From Serpula lacrymans var. lacrymans S7.9 (Eukaryota > Basidiomycota > Agaricomycetes > Boletales > Serpulaceae): a DNA stretch of 64,000 bases. The position numbers and the translations under genes are program-made. Shown piece by piece: positions 1 through 10,750 of this stretch (positions within the stretch are counted from its first letter, which is position 1; each line of letters opens with the position of its first letter). The DNA lies in the NCBI RefSeq assembly GCF_000218685.1, contig NW_006763291.1, forward strand, positions 310,001-374,000. The letters run 5' to 3'. The notes beneath the pieces were generated by a model. It worked only from the letters and a program-made list of their open reading frames with translations. It had not been told where the DNA came from and made no database searches.

Positions 1-598
1 TCTTTCTCATTCTTTTTGCACAGCTATACTGTGCATAGCCTACTTCTCTTTTACTATATAAACCCCTGTATTCTACCTTGTAAAAAAAAAACAAGAACTC
101 CAATCCAGACTTCTTCTCTAATCTCAAGTTCACTACTCTGCTACTTGTGATCCAGTGTGGTCACAACACTTCCCACTTCTACCACTGTCAACTGCTGTCA
201 TCGTCACTTCCCACTTTTGAAGTCATTGTCATCCCTTTCGATTAGAGTCCTTCTGAGCACTACAGTTTGTGCGTCAGGAGCCTGCTATCACTGGGAACCT
301 CGTCATATTGTCGTTCTCAAACCTACCTTGTGCTACGATTAGCAAGGTAGTGCTCGTCTATACTCGTCACAAAGCCCCTATCCTTCTATAAATTCAACTA
401 TCCCTCCTCCTCAAAACCCACACTCATACACCTCTGGGTTTTACTTTGAAGGATTTTTATACGTACCACCCCACGAACAACCAGAGACTCCACTGTTCTA
501 GGAGGCAAAGCCCATAAACAAGTTCCGTGGAATCTGGGAGGATTGTGTGTTAGTTTGTTTTGTGTGTGGTTTTCTAACAACAGTTCTCATCATCGACA
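1..598 (+). repeat. 1.8-kb LTR-like repeat, copy I (3' third)
   Basis: Right-hand part of the repeat that is complete at 11785-13593. It contains the TATATAAA-like box, the poly-A stretch and the end ...CATCATCGACA. The left part lies outside the window. The bases after the end are CCGA (599-602), the same 4-mer that flanks other copies. The insertion cuts the 3' end of the spliced minus-strand gene at 640-1811. Short open frames inside are repeat-borne and not host genes. Confidence 0.9.
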
Positions 599-639
599 CC
601 GAGGACTGAAAGGTAAGATTGTTGATGCCCAAGTCTTCA

Positions 640-1811
640 TTCTCATTATCTGATTCCTAGTTATAGATAGATAGTGGTAGTCAGTTCTGTCATGAAATAC
701 AGGCCTAGAAATGAACTTACTACCACATGGCGACACTTCCATCTGCAAATAACAGGACTCAGAGGTTCAATATCTATTCCCTCAGCCTTACGCTTCTCAC
801 CAATAGTATGAGTTTTCTGTTTGTATTTCTGGACTATTGTGGCTGGTTCCTGTGGGACGGCTGCTGAATCAGGTGTTAGGCTAAAACATCAGACAGCTTT
901 ACCTTATCTTTCATAGGTTTTTGGCTGCCTGCAGGAACCTGCAGACAGGCATCAGCTGATCTGCCACTGTTGTATGCTAGCGCACTACTTACCAGAGATC
1001 TTTCCTTTCTAGTAATCTCTTCATCCTGGGGCTTATCTTCATCCATACAGTTTTTGTCCTCATGTCTATTAAGGACTTTGGCCAGTCCATCAAGATCATA
1101 GCCATTAAACTATAAGGATACCACAAGTAATTGAGTATTCTATTAAAATAATTGATAAAAGCAAAATTTTACCTTATCACCATCGTCACTAGTGGTGGTC
1201 TCAATCTCTTGTTTTTTCAAATATTGGATACAGTGGCGTAAAAATCTCCCAATCAGGTCATACATAGGCCAGTGACTGGGAAACCTCTGTAGATATTTGT
1301 ATTTTTCTTGAGCCTAATATGGCTTAGTTAGCCAATATCTGAATGCATTTGCAGCACATACCAGTGAAAAACCATGTTGAGGACAAATTGATCTTGATTC
1401 CGCAAGGTTGCTGTAACATCAAGGTACTTCCATGACAGCTGATGTGCAACAGCCTAGAAAATGTCTAGATGTATGCATATATGCTGAGACAACCTACTGA
1501 AAATGTGTTATACTGCCTTTTTTTCTTGCCTAGTTCCATAGCTTCTTGAATATTGTATCCTTTTGGAAATGATTTTCCTGGTGAACCTTTTGGTTTGCGA
1601 ATATACTTGCCTTGTTGATGATTGCTGTGGCTCCCTCGCTTTCCATGATTTTCTTTACCTATGCCACTTGATTTTGATATCAGCAATCAAAACAGAGGAA
1701 ATTGTACTTACGCTGGAGCTGGTGGATTTCATATTTGAGCTCACTGATGTGGGATGCCACAGTGTTGATTTTGCTAGTCTTGTTGGTGATTTTCTTGCTC
1801 TTTGGCGCCAT
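640..1811 (-). pseudogene. Spliced hypothetical gene, 3' end cut by repeat copy I
   Basis: Starts at ATG 1811 (MAPKSKK). Exons read as 1712-1811, 1498-1658, 1362-1453, 1173-1313, 993-1109, 903-938 and about 720-863, separated by short introns with GTAAGT/GTATGT-type donors and TAG/CAG acceptors. The product is basic at the N-terminus (KENHGKRGSHSNHQQ) and has the blocks 'GYNIQEAMELG', 'VAHQLSWKYLDVTATLRNQD', 'AQEKYKYLQRFPSHWP' and 'FNGYDLDGLAKVLNRHED'. It resembles a multicopy unnamed Agaricomycete family I remember; no function is known to me. Joining exons 3-4 and 6-7 with the best splice sites is off by one base. The gene is therefore decayed, or two introns use weak sites (for example GTGCTG). 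Reading then runs into the repeat at TSD CCGA. 1812-2104 holds nothing else I recognise. Confidence 0.55.
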
Positions 1812-2104
1812 TAAATACTGCAAGATGTGAGGTTACAATCAACGTCACTTGGAAGGAGGCAACTGAGATTACCTACCACGTGGATATTCCCACGGTTTTA
1901 GACTTCTGCGCGATTCATGGTTGCTCAATCGCCAGGAATACCATTGCTCATACGGGATGTTTGCGTTGAACGATATGGTGAAAGTAAGGAGAAGTGGTGA
2001 TGGAGGGCATAGTGGATCATTGCAAACACAAAAAAAGAGAAAAAATGATAATGAAACAAGAGCGGACAACAAAAACACCACACAATGAATGAAAAGATTT
2101 TGGA

Positions 2105-3574
2105 TCACGAGGCAGGAGCAGAAGTGATTTTGGCCGCAAGAGAAACACCTCGCACGGTGGACATCTTGAATCCTAGCTTCTGCATTACAGCCAACAAATC
2201 TGTGCGCTGAAGAGGCTTGGTGAGGGAAGCGGCAAATATGTTACTGAGGTTGTTGGCATCCACACCACTGCAGGCGCTCATGGCAATAATAGACGAATTT
2301 GTATTCTTACTATTTGTGCTCTTGATATACTGAGCAGCGCTTTTACCATGCACTAGTAACAGACCAGATCAGCTACAAGAAGCAAGTGATATGACAAAAA
2401 TAACTCACAGACTGCCATGTGCAATCAAATTCTATGAGACTATCAGTGATTATTCAGAGATATGTTTCCAAGAGCTACTCACTAATATCTCGCATAGCCA
2501 TACTAATAGCCTCTGACCCGTCTGCAACTACAACACAGCGGCATCCATAGCGAATCAACAAAGTCTCCAACATCTTTGCTGTAATGGGGTTATCTTCCGC
2601 GAGCAGGCATGTAACGGCACAATCACTAGGGTCCGGTCCCTTCCGCAGATCAATGGAATAGACTGATTAAGGCAGTGTAACTTCATACTGGCCGGAGCCT
2701 TGACTTGCCGATGGAGGCCGGTTTTTAGAGCTGGAACCATCCCCAGCACTAGATACTGAAGCTGTCTGTAGGCGACTAGGCATAGAATTCCTACATTCAC
2801 TGTTATCCAAGTAATTGAGCTTGAACCGCTCAACTGCACCAAACTCGGAAGGTTTACAAGCATGGCTGGCCATACTACCTGGAGTAGAAGGTGGAAGGCT
2901 GGCTTGAGAAGGAGACAACGCCAGAGAAGATGTGGAAGTGGCTGGAGAAGGGGGATTGGTGGATATTGTCTTCTGATCCTATGAAGTAGTCATAATGCTG
3001 GGTGGTTTCTTGATTCTCTGAGAAACACTTTGCTTACCTGAATGCATGTTTGTCAGATCCGACAAAGTGTGAGTCATGGGCACAAGATGGTCCATTTTCA
3101 ATTTACGGATTACGTCATCATTGGCTTGCTTGAGAATGGGCAAATTCTTGAAGCTGAAGGAACTAAAATCATTGCGGGAGATGAGGCGGCATCACAGTTG
3201 TTGGCAACAGGAATAGAGTGGGTGGATGGCAAAGAAGTTAAGTTAGGGCTGTCTGTGGCCAACTGGCTGGAAAGCGCAAGTTGATAATCGTCATGGAATA
3301 GCCGTGGTATGGCTCCACGAGGATCAAAGTAGTCAGTCAACTCGGGATCGGTGACTTGAGGAATAAATGCGGCCTTGGTAGTGGTGTCCTTGTCCCACTC
3401 TATACCCTTGAAAAACGGATGAGCTTTAACCTCCTCAGCCCTGTTGGCTCCTAGATGAGTGCCTACATTGATGGTCATCAGTATTTGCATGAAATTGCGC
3501 ACTTCATCAGAGAATTCGACTCCATGGTTGTAGACCCATTTGACCCTTGTGAGTTTGATGATCAAGAAGACCAT
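2105..3574 (-). pseudogene. RIM15-type AGC kinase C-terminus plus response-regulator receiver, truncated remnant
   Basis: In minus-strand order: an AGC-kinase C-lobe end ('LGANRAEEVKAHPFFKGIEW', 'DPELTDYFDPRGAIP'), an AGC hydrophobic motif 'FSSFSF' about 3150-3170 (reached by a frameshift from the 3110-3574 frame), 'QANDDVIRKLKMDHL', a serine-rich stretch, then a receiver domain ('LLAEDNPITAKMLETLLIRYG' near 2500-2620, end 'LLAVMQKLGF' near 2170). RIM15-family kinases act in nutrient/quiescence signalling and join a kinase to a C-terminal receiver. Here the catalytic core is missing upstream, at least one frameshift is present, and the expected phospho-acceptor 'MD' is not found: near 2410 the frame reads 'EFDCTWQS' before an intron donor. 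No complete gene lies here; this is probably a captured or duplicated fragment within the transposon island. Confidence 0.75.
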
Positions 3575-3917
3575 TCAGTTCGTCGTCGAGAGTATTCTGT
3601 TAACATAGAGATGGGCTAAAATATGATGATTTAGACGCTGTAAAAAGGCCAGGGAAGAGGCCCGATGTGTCAGAGAAGAAGATTTTGAAGGGTCTTGTAG
3701 TGAAAATGCACATTGTCAACTATAATGGTCCTCTGACTCTGCCTTGTAACCACTGTTAGAATACTCGTTAACCTGAGATATAGGTCTAACATCTGGAGGT
3801 TGAAATATAAGAGGTTGATGGACAAGAGACAGTGTTTGAACCCAAGCGCTGAGCCATGGATGGTTGCCCACACAAGCTGGGTTTCGGCAAATTTAACACG
3901 GGCCCTTTCAAGCATCC
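3575..3917. other. No recognisable feature
   Basis: Sequence between the kinase remnant and the first readable part of the Tnp2 gene. Short open frames on both strands show no motif I recognise. If the CACTA element has a left terminus it should lie here or further left, but I saw no clear CACTA/CACTG terminal repeat. Confidence 0.4.
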
Positions 3918-4435
3918 TTGACGAGTCACTCCATGGACACTGGCAGCAACACCACTGAAATGAAGCACTGTTGCTGCAGCCTGAGTTGTTACAGATGGCT
4001 CACCAAAGGAGTCAGGGACCAACACTATACAAAAGCAGACCCTATGGAAGCATTGGAATCAGATGATGGTAGCAACAGTTCAAGTCTTGGTTCCGACATG
4101 AAGCCGTCAACACCGTTATACGAGCTAGAGGATACTGCAGAAGAAGAGAATGAACTTGAAGATCGTGCAGAAGGAGGTGATGGACTGAAAGAAACCACAG
4201 GAGAAGGGGATGTATTGGAGGAGAACAAAAATGCATTAAATGATCTGAAGTTTGATGAAGATAATGACAATAAGAACCTGCATCTTACGCTTGAGGAAAT
4301 GGAAACCCAATTTCGTTCATGGCTTGGTCCTGAGATTGATGAGGAGCTATACAATATTTGCAAGTAGATTCTCTCCATCTCATCTATAAAATAGCTGATA
4401 GCTCGTAGGAAATAAAATCATTACTGAAGAAGATC
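3918..4435 (+). pseudogene. N-terminal part of CACTA Tnp2-like transposase (copy 1)
   Basis: Open frame 3918-4367 with an acidic segment (repeated 'ELEDTAEEENELEDRAE'-type stretches) ending 'LTLEEMETQFRSWLGPEID', then a stop and 'ITEEDR' at about 4420-4435. Next comes a 0.5-kb inverted segment. When that segment is read in reverse it continues 'AFKLKIMSNMP' and joins the Tnp2 body at 6377. This block is therefore the front of the same transposase, not a separate gene. Assignment of the acidic part rests on this continuity; the acidic part alone would be anonymous. Confidence 0.5.
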
Positions 4436-4815
4436 GAGATCCCTTTTGATTAGAGTCCTTCTGAGCACTACAGTTTGTGTGTCAGGAGCTTGCTATCACT
4501 GGGAACCTCGTCACCTTGTCATCCTCGTTGTTCTCAAACCTACCTTGTGCTACAATTAGCAAGGTAGTGCTCATCTATACTCATCACTAAGCCCCTATTT
4601 TCTATAAATTCAACTATCGCTCCTCCTCAAAACCCACACTCATACATCTCTGGGTTTTACTTTGAAGGATCTTCATACATACCACCCCACAAACAACCAG
4701 AGCACCCACTGTTCTAGGAGGCAAAGCCCATAAACAAGTTCGGTGGAATCTGGGAGGATTATTTGTTAGTTTGTTTTTGTGTGTGGTTTTCTAACAGCAG
4801 TTCTCATCATTAACA
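4436..4815 (+). repeat. 1.8-kb repeat copy II, inverted end piece
   Basis: Matches the last ~380 bp of the repeat in plus orientation, from 'atccctttt' to '...CATCATTAACA'. It is followed by GCGG (4816-4819), the reverse complement of the CCGC that flanks the other end of copy II at 6377-6380. It was originally the left end of the minus-strand copy and has been flipped by a micro-inversion of about 4436-4938. Confidence 0.85.
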
Positions 4816-4938
4816 GCGGTGAAGAATGATCCAGTCAGAATTGATAGACATCTTGTGGCAAAAAGAGTATTACATTTGATCAAAAACATGTTATGGCATA
4901 TTAGACATAATCTTGAGTTTGAAGGCTCGAGCATTATA
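4816..4938 (-). pseudogene. Flipped Tnp2 fragment inside the micro-inversion
   Basis: Reverse complement reads 'AFKLKIMSNMP', a stop, then a decayed stretch ending 'WIILHR', which would run directly into 'IALLLGVQPLDIHCC' at 6381 once the repeat and one CCGC are removed. About ten bases near 4930-4938 ('cattataac') match neither partner and look like filler at the inversion joint. Confidence 0.65.
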
Positions 4939-6376
4939 ACAATGACTTCAAAAGTGGGGAGTGACAATGACAGCAATTAACAGTGGTAGCAGTGGGAAGT
5001 GTTATGACCACACTGGATCACAAGTAGCAGAGAGTAGTGAACTTGAGATTAGAGAAGACGTCTGGATTGGAGTTCTTGTTTTTTTTTACAAGGTAAAATA
5101 CAGGGGTTTATATAGTGAAAGAAAAGTAGGCTATGCACAGTATAGCTGTGCAAAAAGAATGAGAAAGAACATGAAGGAAGGAATGTACGCTGACAAATCC
5201 TGCATGGGTAGTACAGGATAAGATTGTCAAAAAAGGAAAAGAAAGGGATAGAACAATGAAGGCTGTGAGTAATGTCACAGGTTTGTACAGCCATAAAATA
5301 AAGTCCAATAGCAAAAAGAGAGCAGGAAAATCATGATGTCATGGGAAGATGCAGTAAAAGAGGGAAAGGCAAAACACTATCAGTATCAACACAGTTCCTT
5401 TATTGTCAGTCAGGCATTCTAAAAAATATGTGTCCATAAAAATGATTTAAAAATCAAAAATAATCGCACTGTAAATGAATGTTCTGCTGAAGAAAAAGAA
5501 ACTGGAGCCACCAGTTTACCACCTAGTCCAAATCCGACAGTTCCATGGCTTTACCAATAGACTGGTTGTGTTGGACCACCTGATCAAACAAGGGAGGGAG
5601 AGGAGTAGTTCCAATTTGGAACAAGTGAGTCCCAGGCAGCGTGTGGTAGGTGTAGCTGTAGCGAAGACGATGGACAAAAGATAAGTGTACCCAAGTGAAT
5701 GGGACAGCGATGAACATGGGCGACGCAAGGGGATAAACCTTCTCCAGCTCAAAAATTACCCACCCACGCTCCAACCAGGCAAGACGAGCGACCAATGTTT
5801 TGATAGTATATGATGGCAGATTGACGTCATGAAGATGGACCTGTTGCCCTATTTGGACCGGCCGCCGGGGCTTTGCTGATATCAGCAGTGGCACGTGGTA
5901 GTCAACGGATCAGCGACGGAAGCGGATAGGAAGTGGTGACATCAGAAATGGTGGGGGTGCAAATAAAATGAGGAGGAGGAGGGTGGAGGTGACGAGGAGG
6001 TGAACTAAAATGGGGATCCAGAAACGACTATCAGGTGAGAATAAAAAGGAGAGGAAGGGGCCCATGGTGGGGCTAGGCAAAGGAAGGGGAGTAAGGGAAA
6101 CGACAAAAGCGAGGGCGCAATGCAATGTGTAGCCAGTGGCGACGCAAAAATTTGCCAAAATACCGAAACGCGGAAAGTACTGAATGGAAAAGCAAAGGTG
6201 AGTGTGACTGGATTGCCTAATAGAGGTGATGCTGATCAGCCACAAGTTCAAAAAGGGCAATATTAATTACTATTCCACGTGGCACTGTGCCTGTGTGGCG
6301 CAAAGGCAAGTCTTTTTGAATATTTGCTTCGTTATTGACACCTGTCCATGCTACCAATCAACTTTGGTGCATAACA
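4939..6376 (-). repeat. 1.8-kb repeat copy II, main body
   Basis: Minus-oriented repeat from the middle of its 3' region to its start (reverse complement of TGTTATGCACC). It ends at 6376 and is followed by CCGC. It carries the repeat-borne open frames 5523-5894 (123 codons) and 5910-6260 (116 codons). With the piece at 4436-4815 it makes one nearly full-length copy. Confidence 0.9.
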
Positions 6377-8836
6377 CCGCATTGCCCTGCTTTTAGGCGT
6401 TCAACCTCTGGATATTCACTGCTGTATTAACTCCTGTATTGCCTACACAAAGAAGTATGTTTATAACAAAGACTGCCCACACTGCCTTGAACCGCGGTAT
6501 ACTGCTTCACGGAAACCCCATCGTATTTTCTCATACATTCCATTAATTCCTTGCCTCCCAGCCATCTTTAAACATGAGGACTTGGTGCAAACACATTCAT
6601 ATAGGTATCAATACCAGCACAAACCTGGTAAAATCTGCAATGTCTTTGATTGTGCATGGTATCAAACATTGCGACAGCAGAATGTAGTTGTTGATGGTGT
6701 GGAACGACCGCACAAATATTTTGATGGCAAATATGACATTGCATTGGCACTGTTGGTTGACAGCTACTTGTTATTCAAGCGCCGTTGTGGTGGGCCATCT
6801 GCAACCCCAGTTCTCCTTCAAAACCTCAACATACATCCCCAGAAATGTACACATCTAGACAACCTCATTTGTGTTGGTGTTATACCTGGCCCTCATCAAC
6901 CTAAGGAACTTGATACATTCCTCGAAGCTTTGGACGATGAGCTAGCCTTGTTAGCAGATGGTGTAGAAACCTTCAATGCACTCACAGATATTTTGACTTT
7001 CATGCTTACATCATTTTTGAGAACGGAGAGATTGTTGCCATTGAAAAATTACTCAATATCAAAGGACATAAGTCTATTATAGTGCACTTGGCACTCCAGA
7101 CGTTGAACACCAAACTCGTTATTCTGTGGATCCCCAAAATCTTCCCTTGCGCACACACAGTGAATTCCTAGCTACCTTTCAAAATATTAGATGCAGCACC
7201 TTCTAAGGCACAAAGAGAAGGTATTTCCAAGCAGTCTAGTATTTGTGGCCATCCTGCATTGCAACGTGTCAGCTCTCTTGACTATGCTAACTCATTCCCT
7301 TGGGAGTGGATGCATCTGTTGCTCAAGAATGTGGTGCCAACTCTAGTGAACATGTGGTCAGGCCGTTTCAAAGGCCTTGACACTGGATGCGGAGACTATG
7401 AGATCCCACCTCAAATATGGGACCAAATAGGTGAAGAGACAGCCAATGCCGTTTAGGACATTCCAGCATCCTTTGTCTGAGCCCTTGGAAATATAGCAGA
7501 GGATCGTTCAACATTTACAGCTGAATCTTGGGGGTTCTGGTACATGTACATGGCTCCAATCCTACTGAAGGGCCATTTCCAGAAAGAGAAGTATTACACA
7601 CACATGTGTAAATTATCCGACCTTATGAAGTTGATGGTGCAGTTCGAGATTAGTAAAAAAGAGGTTGATCTGCTGGAAGTGGGACTTATTGAGTGGGTAG
7701 AGCATTATGAAAAGTGAGTTGACCACCCAATTATATATGCATAGACTGATGGTACATAGGTACTACTACCAATATGAAGAGAACCAATTACCTGTCTGTA
7801 CACTCCCCATCCATGGTCTGTTGCATATTGCAGCAGGCATTTGTTTCTGCGGCCCTGTCTGGACAAGTTGGACATTCTATATGGAGTGGTACTGTGGCTA
7901 CCTACAAGCTGGTTTACGCTCACACCGTTTCCCTTGGAGTAACCTCAATAAACAAGTTCTGCATGCAGTGTATCTAACTCAACTGAAGCTAAAGTATAAC
8001 CTAGATGATGAACTGAAGGATTTCCACTCTAGTCAGCACAACTATAGTGTACTGAAGCAAAATGAGAAAATATATCCAGATTGTAAGTGTTATATCTATG
8101 TTTACCTGGTATTCTAATGCCAAATTTGCTGTTTAAGATCCAGACCATGTCATGTGTAGCCCTTACCGTATAAAACATAAGCCCAACAGTGATACTAGAC
8201 ACAGGATCAGCATATACATCTGCACACTCATTGGTGGTCAAATTGATCAGATATTGCCTCGCTTACCTGAAGTAATGCCCCTTTGGGGAAAACTACACAT
8301 TGCTGCTGGTGGTGATGTTGTTCGAAGTGCTTTTGCAATGAAAAAGAGCAACACATTATCACAATGTGATAATTCTTTTGTGCGGGTACGGGTGGTTATT
8401 TTATTTTATTTCAACCAAACTCATTTGCATCAAGTATGAGATCTCTTACACTGTACAAGAACACAGGAATACCACTGTCACTGCCACTCATTATGGCCAT
8501 CTCAAACAAATACTTGTCTGCCAGCTTGGAAATGATGATTTTTGGAAGGATCTATCTGGTCGTGGACTTCTATTGGCAATCATCACACCATGTAAAACTG
8601 AGGATAATGATGCATCTTTGGGAGTTGCTGTGTATGGTGGATTAGCAGCTGCCATTGCCACGGACATTTGTAACATCAAAGCTGTTGTTGGACAAGTGAA
8701 GACAAGAGGAAGGTGGGGAATTATAGACCGAACAAGTGGTCTTGCTTCTGTCGCTTTCACACACCAGGACACAGAGGGAGTGGAATCTGAGTTTTATGAC
8801 TCCGGACCAGGCTCAGATGATGACTTTATGCAATAG
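6377..8836 (+). pseudogene. CACTA/En-Spm Tnp2-like transposase, body and C-terminus (copy 1)
   Basis: DDE-type transposase of the CACTA superfamily, acting on element ends in the nucleus. Order: Cys-rich 'HCCINSCIAYT...CPHCLEPRY' (6390-6490), then 'FDGKYDIALALLVDSYLLF' and 'VIPGPHQPKELDTFL' (6720-6930), 'LHIAAGICFCGPVWTSWTFY' and 'YCGYLQAGLRSHRFPW' (7810-7950) after an intron at about 7714-7760, and the C-terminal 'GRWGIIDRTSGLASVAF' (8710-8760). Compared with usual Tnp2 proteins the order is conserved. There are stops near 7081 and 7206 and several frame changes, so it is dead. Its front was separated by repeat copy II and a micro-inversion. An alternative label would be a related Plavaka-like element; the Cys motif and C-terminus favour Tnp2. 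Confidence 0.75.
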
Positions 8837-9060
8837 ATTGCCTCAAAACTCTTTGATAAAAATTCAGTGATTGATCAGAATGATTAATTGATTTTAGCAC
8901 TTTGTACATCATTGACTTATTGTAATATACAATGAACATCAGTGATCAGTGTTAACGCTGAATACTAGTGATGGTGGTTCCAGTGATGCGGTCACTGGGC
9001 TTGGATCAGTCAGTGATGAACTAACTGGCTTTCAGTGACCTTACTTCCCACAGTGAGTGA
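8837..9060 (+). repeat. CACTA-type subterminal repeats
   Basis: Seven copies of CAGTGA/TAGTGA-like motifs in about 190 bp (near 8865, 8938, 8968, 8980, 9007, 9031, 9048), one facing an inverted TCACTG. CACTA elements carry such subterminal motif arrays next to their CACTG/CAGTG ends. This marks the right end of the copy-1 element, probably at about 9054. Confidence 0.6.
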
Positions 9061-9410
9061 CGGTGTCATAAATGGTCCTCAAACCTCACCTAGCGCTTTT
9101 GTTAAGGTTTGCTTAGGGCGCTCCTTAAGTGAGTGTTAAGGAAAAAAGACGCTCCAGCATTGAGCGGCAATACTGTAGGATTTAAAGTCAGTAGATACCA
9201 AATAGTTGCAAAGAAAAATGAGAAAAACCAGCCACAGTCATGTCATGCGGAAATTGAGATTAGTAAGCTGCCACTTTGGGTAGTCGAGTAAGTTCGAGCA
9301 AAGATAGCACACTCTAGGTTCAATAACAACTTAATAGAAGCACAGAAACACCCCAGGCTCACATATAAGGACAGGACCTTGAGAATAGAGCCTAAAGTTT
9401 TGTCTCAGCC
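9061..9410 (+). other. 5' leader of Harbinger remnant
   Basis: Non-coding stretch before the transposase. It starts with a sequence that could be a terminal repeat ('ggtcctcaaacctcacctag' at about 9074) preceded by 'taaat', compatible with the 3-bp TAA/TTA target of PIF/Harbinger. I found no matching inverted end to the right, so the terminus is only a candidate. Confidence 0.3.
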
Positions 9411-10477
9411 ATGCCTAGAGTCTCTGAACGAGCTCAGCTTTTTTCTGCTTTGCAGAATGCCAAGCAACATGCTTTGAATATCTTTATTCAGCGTAAAATT
9501 GCTGAATTGATTTCTGAAGTAGAATTGCACACTGAGGGGGGGGGCATTGCCTGGTGATGGTTCTGATTCCTCCCACTCTTCTTCCTCTTCTTCATCTTCT
9601 GGTATGGACAATATCATCTTAGCTCATACCGCCAATCTGTTTGCCATTGAAGATAACATCCTTTCTACTTGTGTTCTCACCTATCGTCCTTCGGCCCCTT
9701 ATGTTTCTGTATTTCAATATCTCCATGAATGGGCTGAAAATGACCGTCCTATTTTTTGCCGTCTGATGCGTACCTCTTCCTCTACTTTTTTTGAGATTGT
9801 GAAGAGGCTGAAAGATGGCCCAAGCTTTCATAATAATTCTAATAACCCACAGGCTCCTGCTGAGCAGCAGATTGCATGTGCCATATTCCGTTTTGGACAC
9901 TATGGCAATGCAGCCTCTATTAAGGACACTGCTACATTAGCAGGAGTTTCTACTGGGTCTATTGTGAACTATCCAGAGCGAGTCATGATAGCCATTCTCA
10001 ATAGGCATGATCTGTATATCAAGTTTCCCCAGGATGGAGATGCTGATAAGAAGAAAGCAAAAGAGTGGGTGAGGAGCAGGATCAATTCTTATATGCTCTC
10101 TTATTGACTGATATTGGACCTAGATACGTGTCTGTACAGAGCATGCTTTTGCAGCTTTGAAAGGACGTTTTCAATCTCTCAAGGATTTGAGGATCAATAT
10201 TAATGATACCAATAGACATAGGTTTACAATGGCATGAATCAAATGCTGTTTGATCTTGCACAATATGATTATTGATATTGAAGAGAAGAGGGGAGAAAAT
10301 ACAGCGGATTGGGCTCTTGAGGAGGGATTGGAGGAAATCAGTGACAAGGAAGAAGACTTAGAGATGACAGAGGATGAGGGGATACCTGCCTTTGATAATT
10401 CTTTGTCTAATGGCCAGAACTTTCCTAACAGTCTTATAGGTCCAATTTTAAGAGCTCTGGCCAGAGCTTCAGCTTAA
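9411..10477 (+). pseudogene. PIF/Harbinger (HARBI1-like) transposase, internally deleted
   Basis: Start ATG 9411 (MPRVSERAQLF). A frame change falls at a run of eight or more G (9537-9544), then an S-rich stretch and the HARBI N-domain 'FHNNSNNPQAPAEQQIACAI' and 'RFGHYGNAASIKDTATLAGV' (9830-9950). After 'AKEWVRSRI' (10060-10085) the frame ends and the next homologous block is 'EHAFAALKGRFQSLKDLRI' (10138-10195) plus an acidic tail. The region between, which in the family holds the first two catalytic Asp residues of the DDE triad, is absent. It is a dead, deleted copy. It faces the minus-strand W-rich gene at 10751. Confidence 0.8.
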
Positions 10478-10750
10478 ATACATGTCTTATTTCTTGTGTC
10501 TATTATGTACCTTGTGTATTGAATGTTATATGTTATGCCTTACATCTTACAGAAAGAACTAGAGTGACAAAGTCTTATAACAGGAACTCACAGTGAAACA
10601 CATTAAAGCAGCATGACATTGCAAACATATAAGATATACAATCATATAGTCCATACTATCATGTAATGACAAAGCAACATACAACATATAACAAAGAAAA
10701 CAAAGGGGGGGGAAGCATACTCAAGCATTATCCATGGGGGGGAGTGATGA

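Noticed and set aside
398..580. Minus-strand open frames inside copies of the 1.8-kb repeat as host genes.
   Set aside because: The same frames recur in each copy and lie fully inside repeat sequence; only the 116- and 123-codon frames are kept as repeat-borne ORFs at low confidence.
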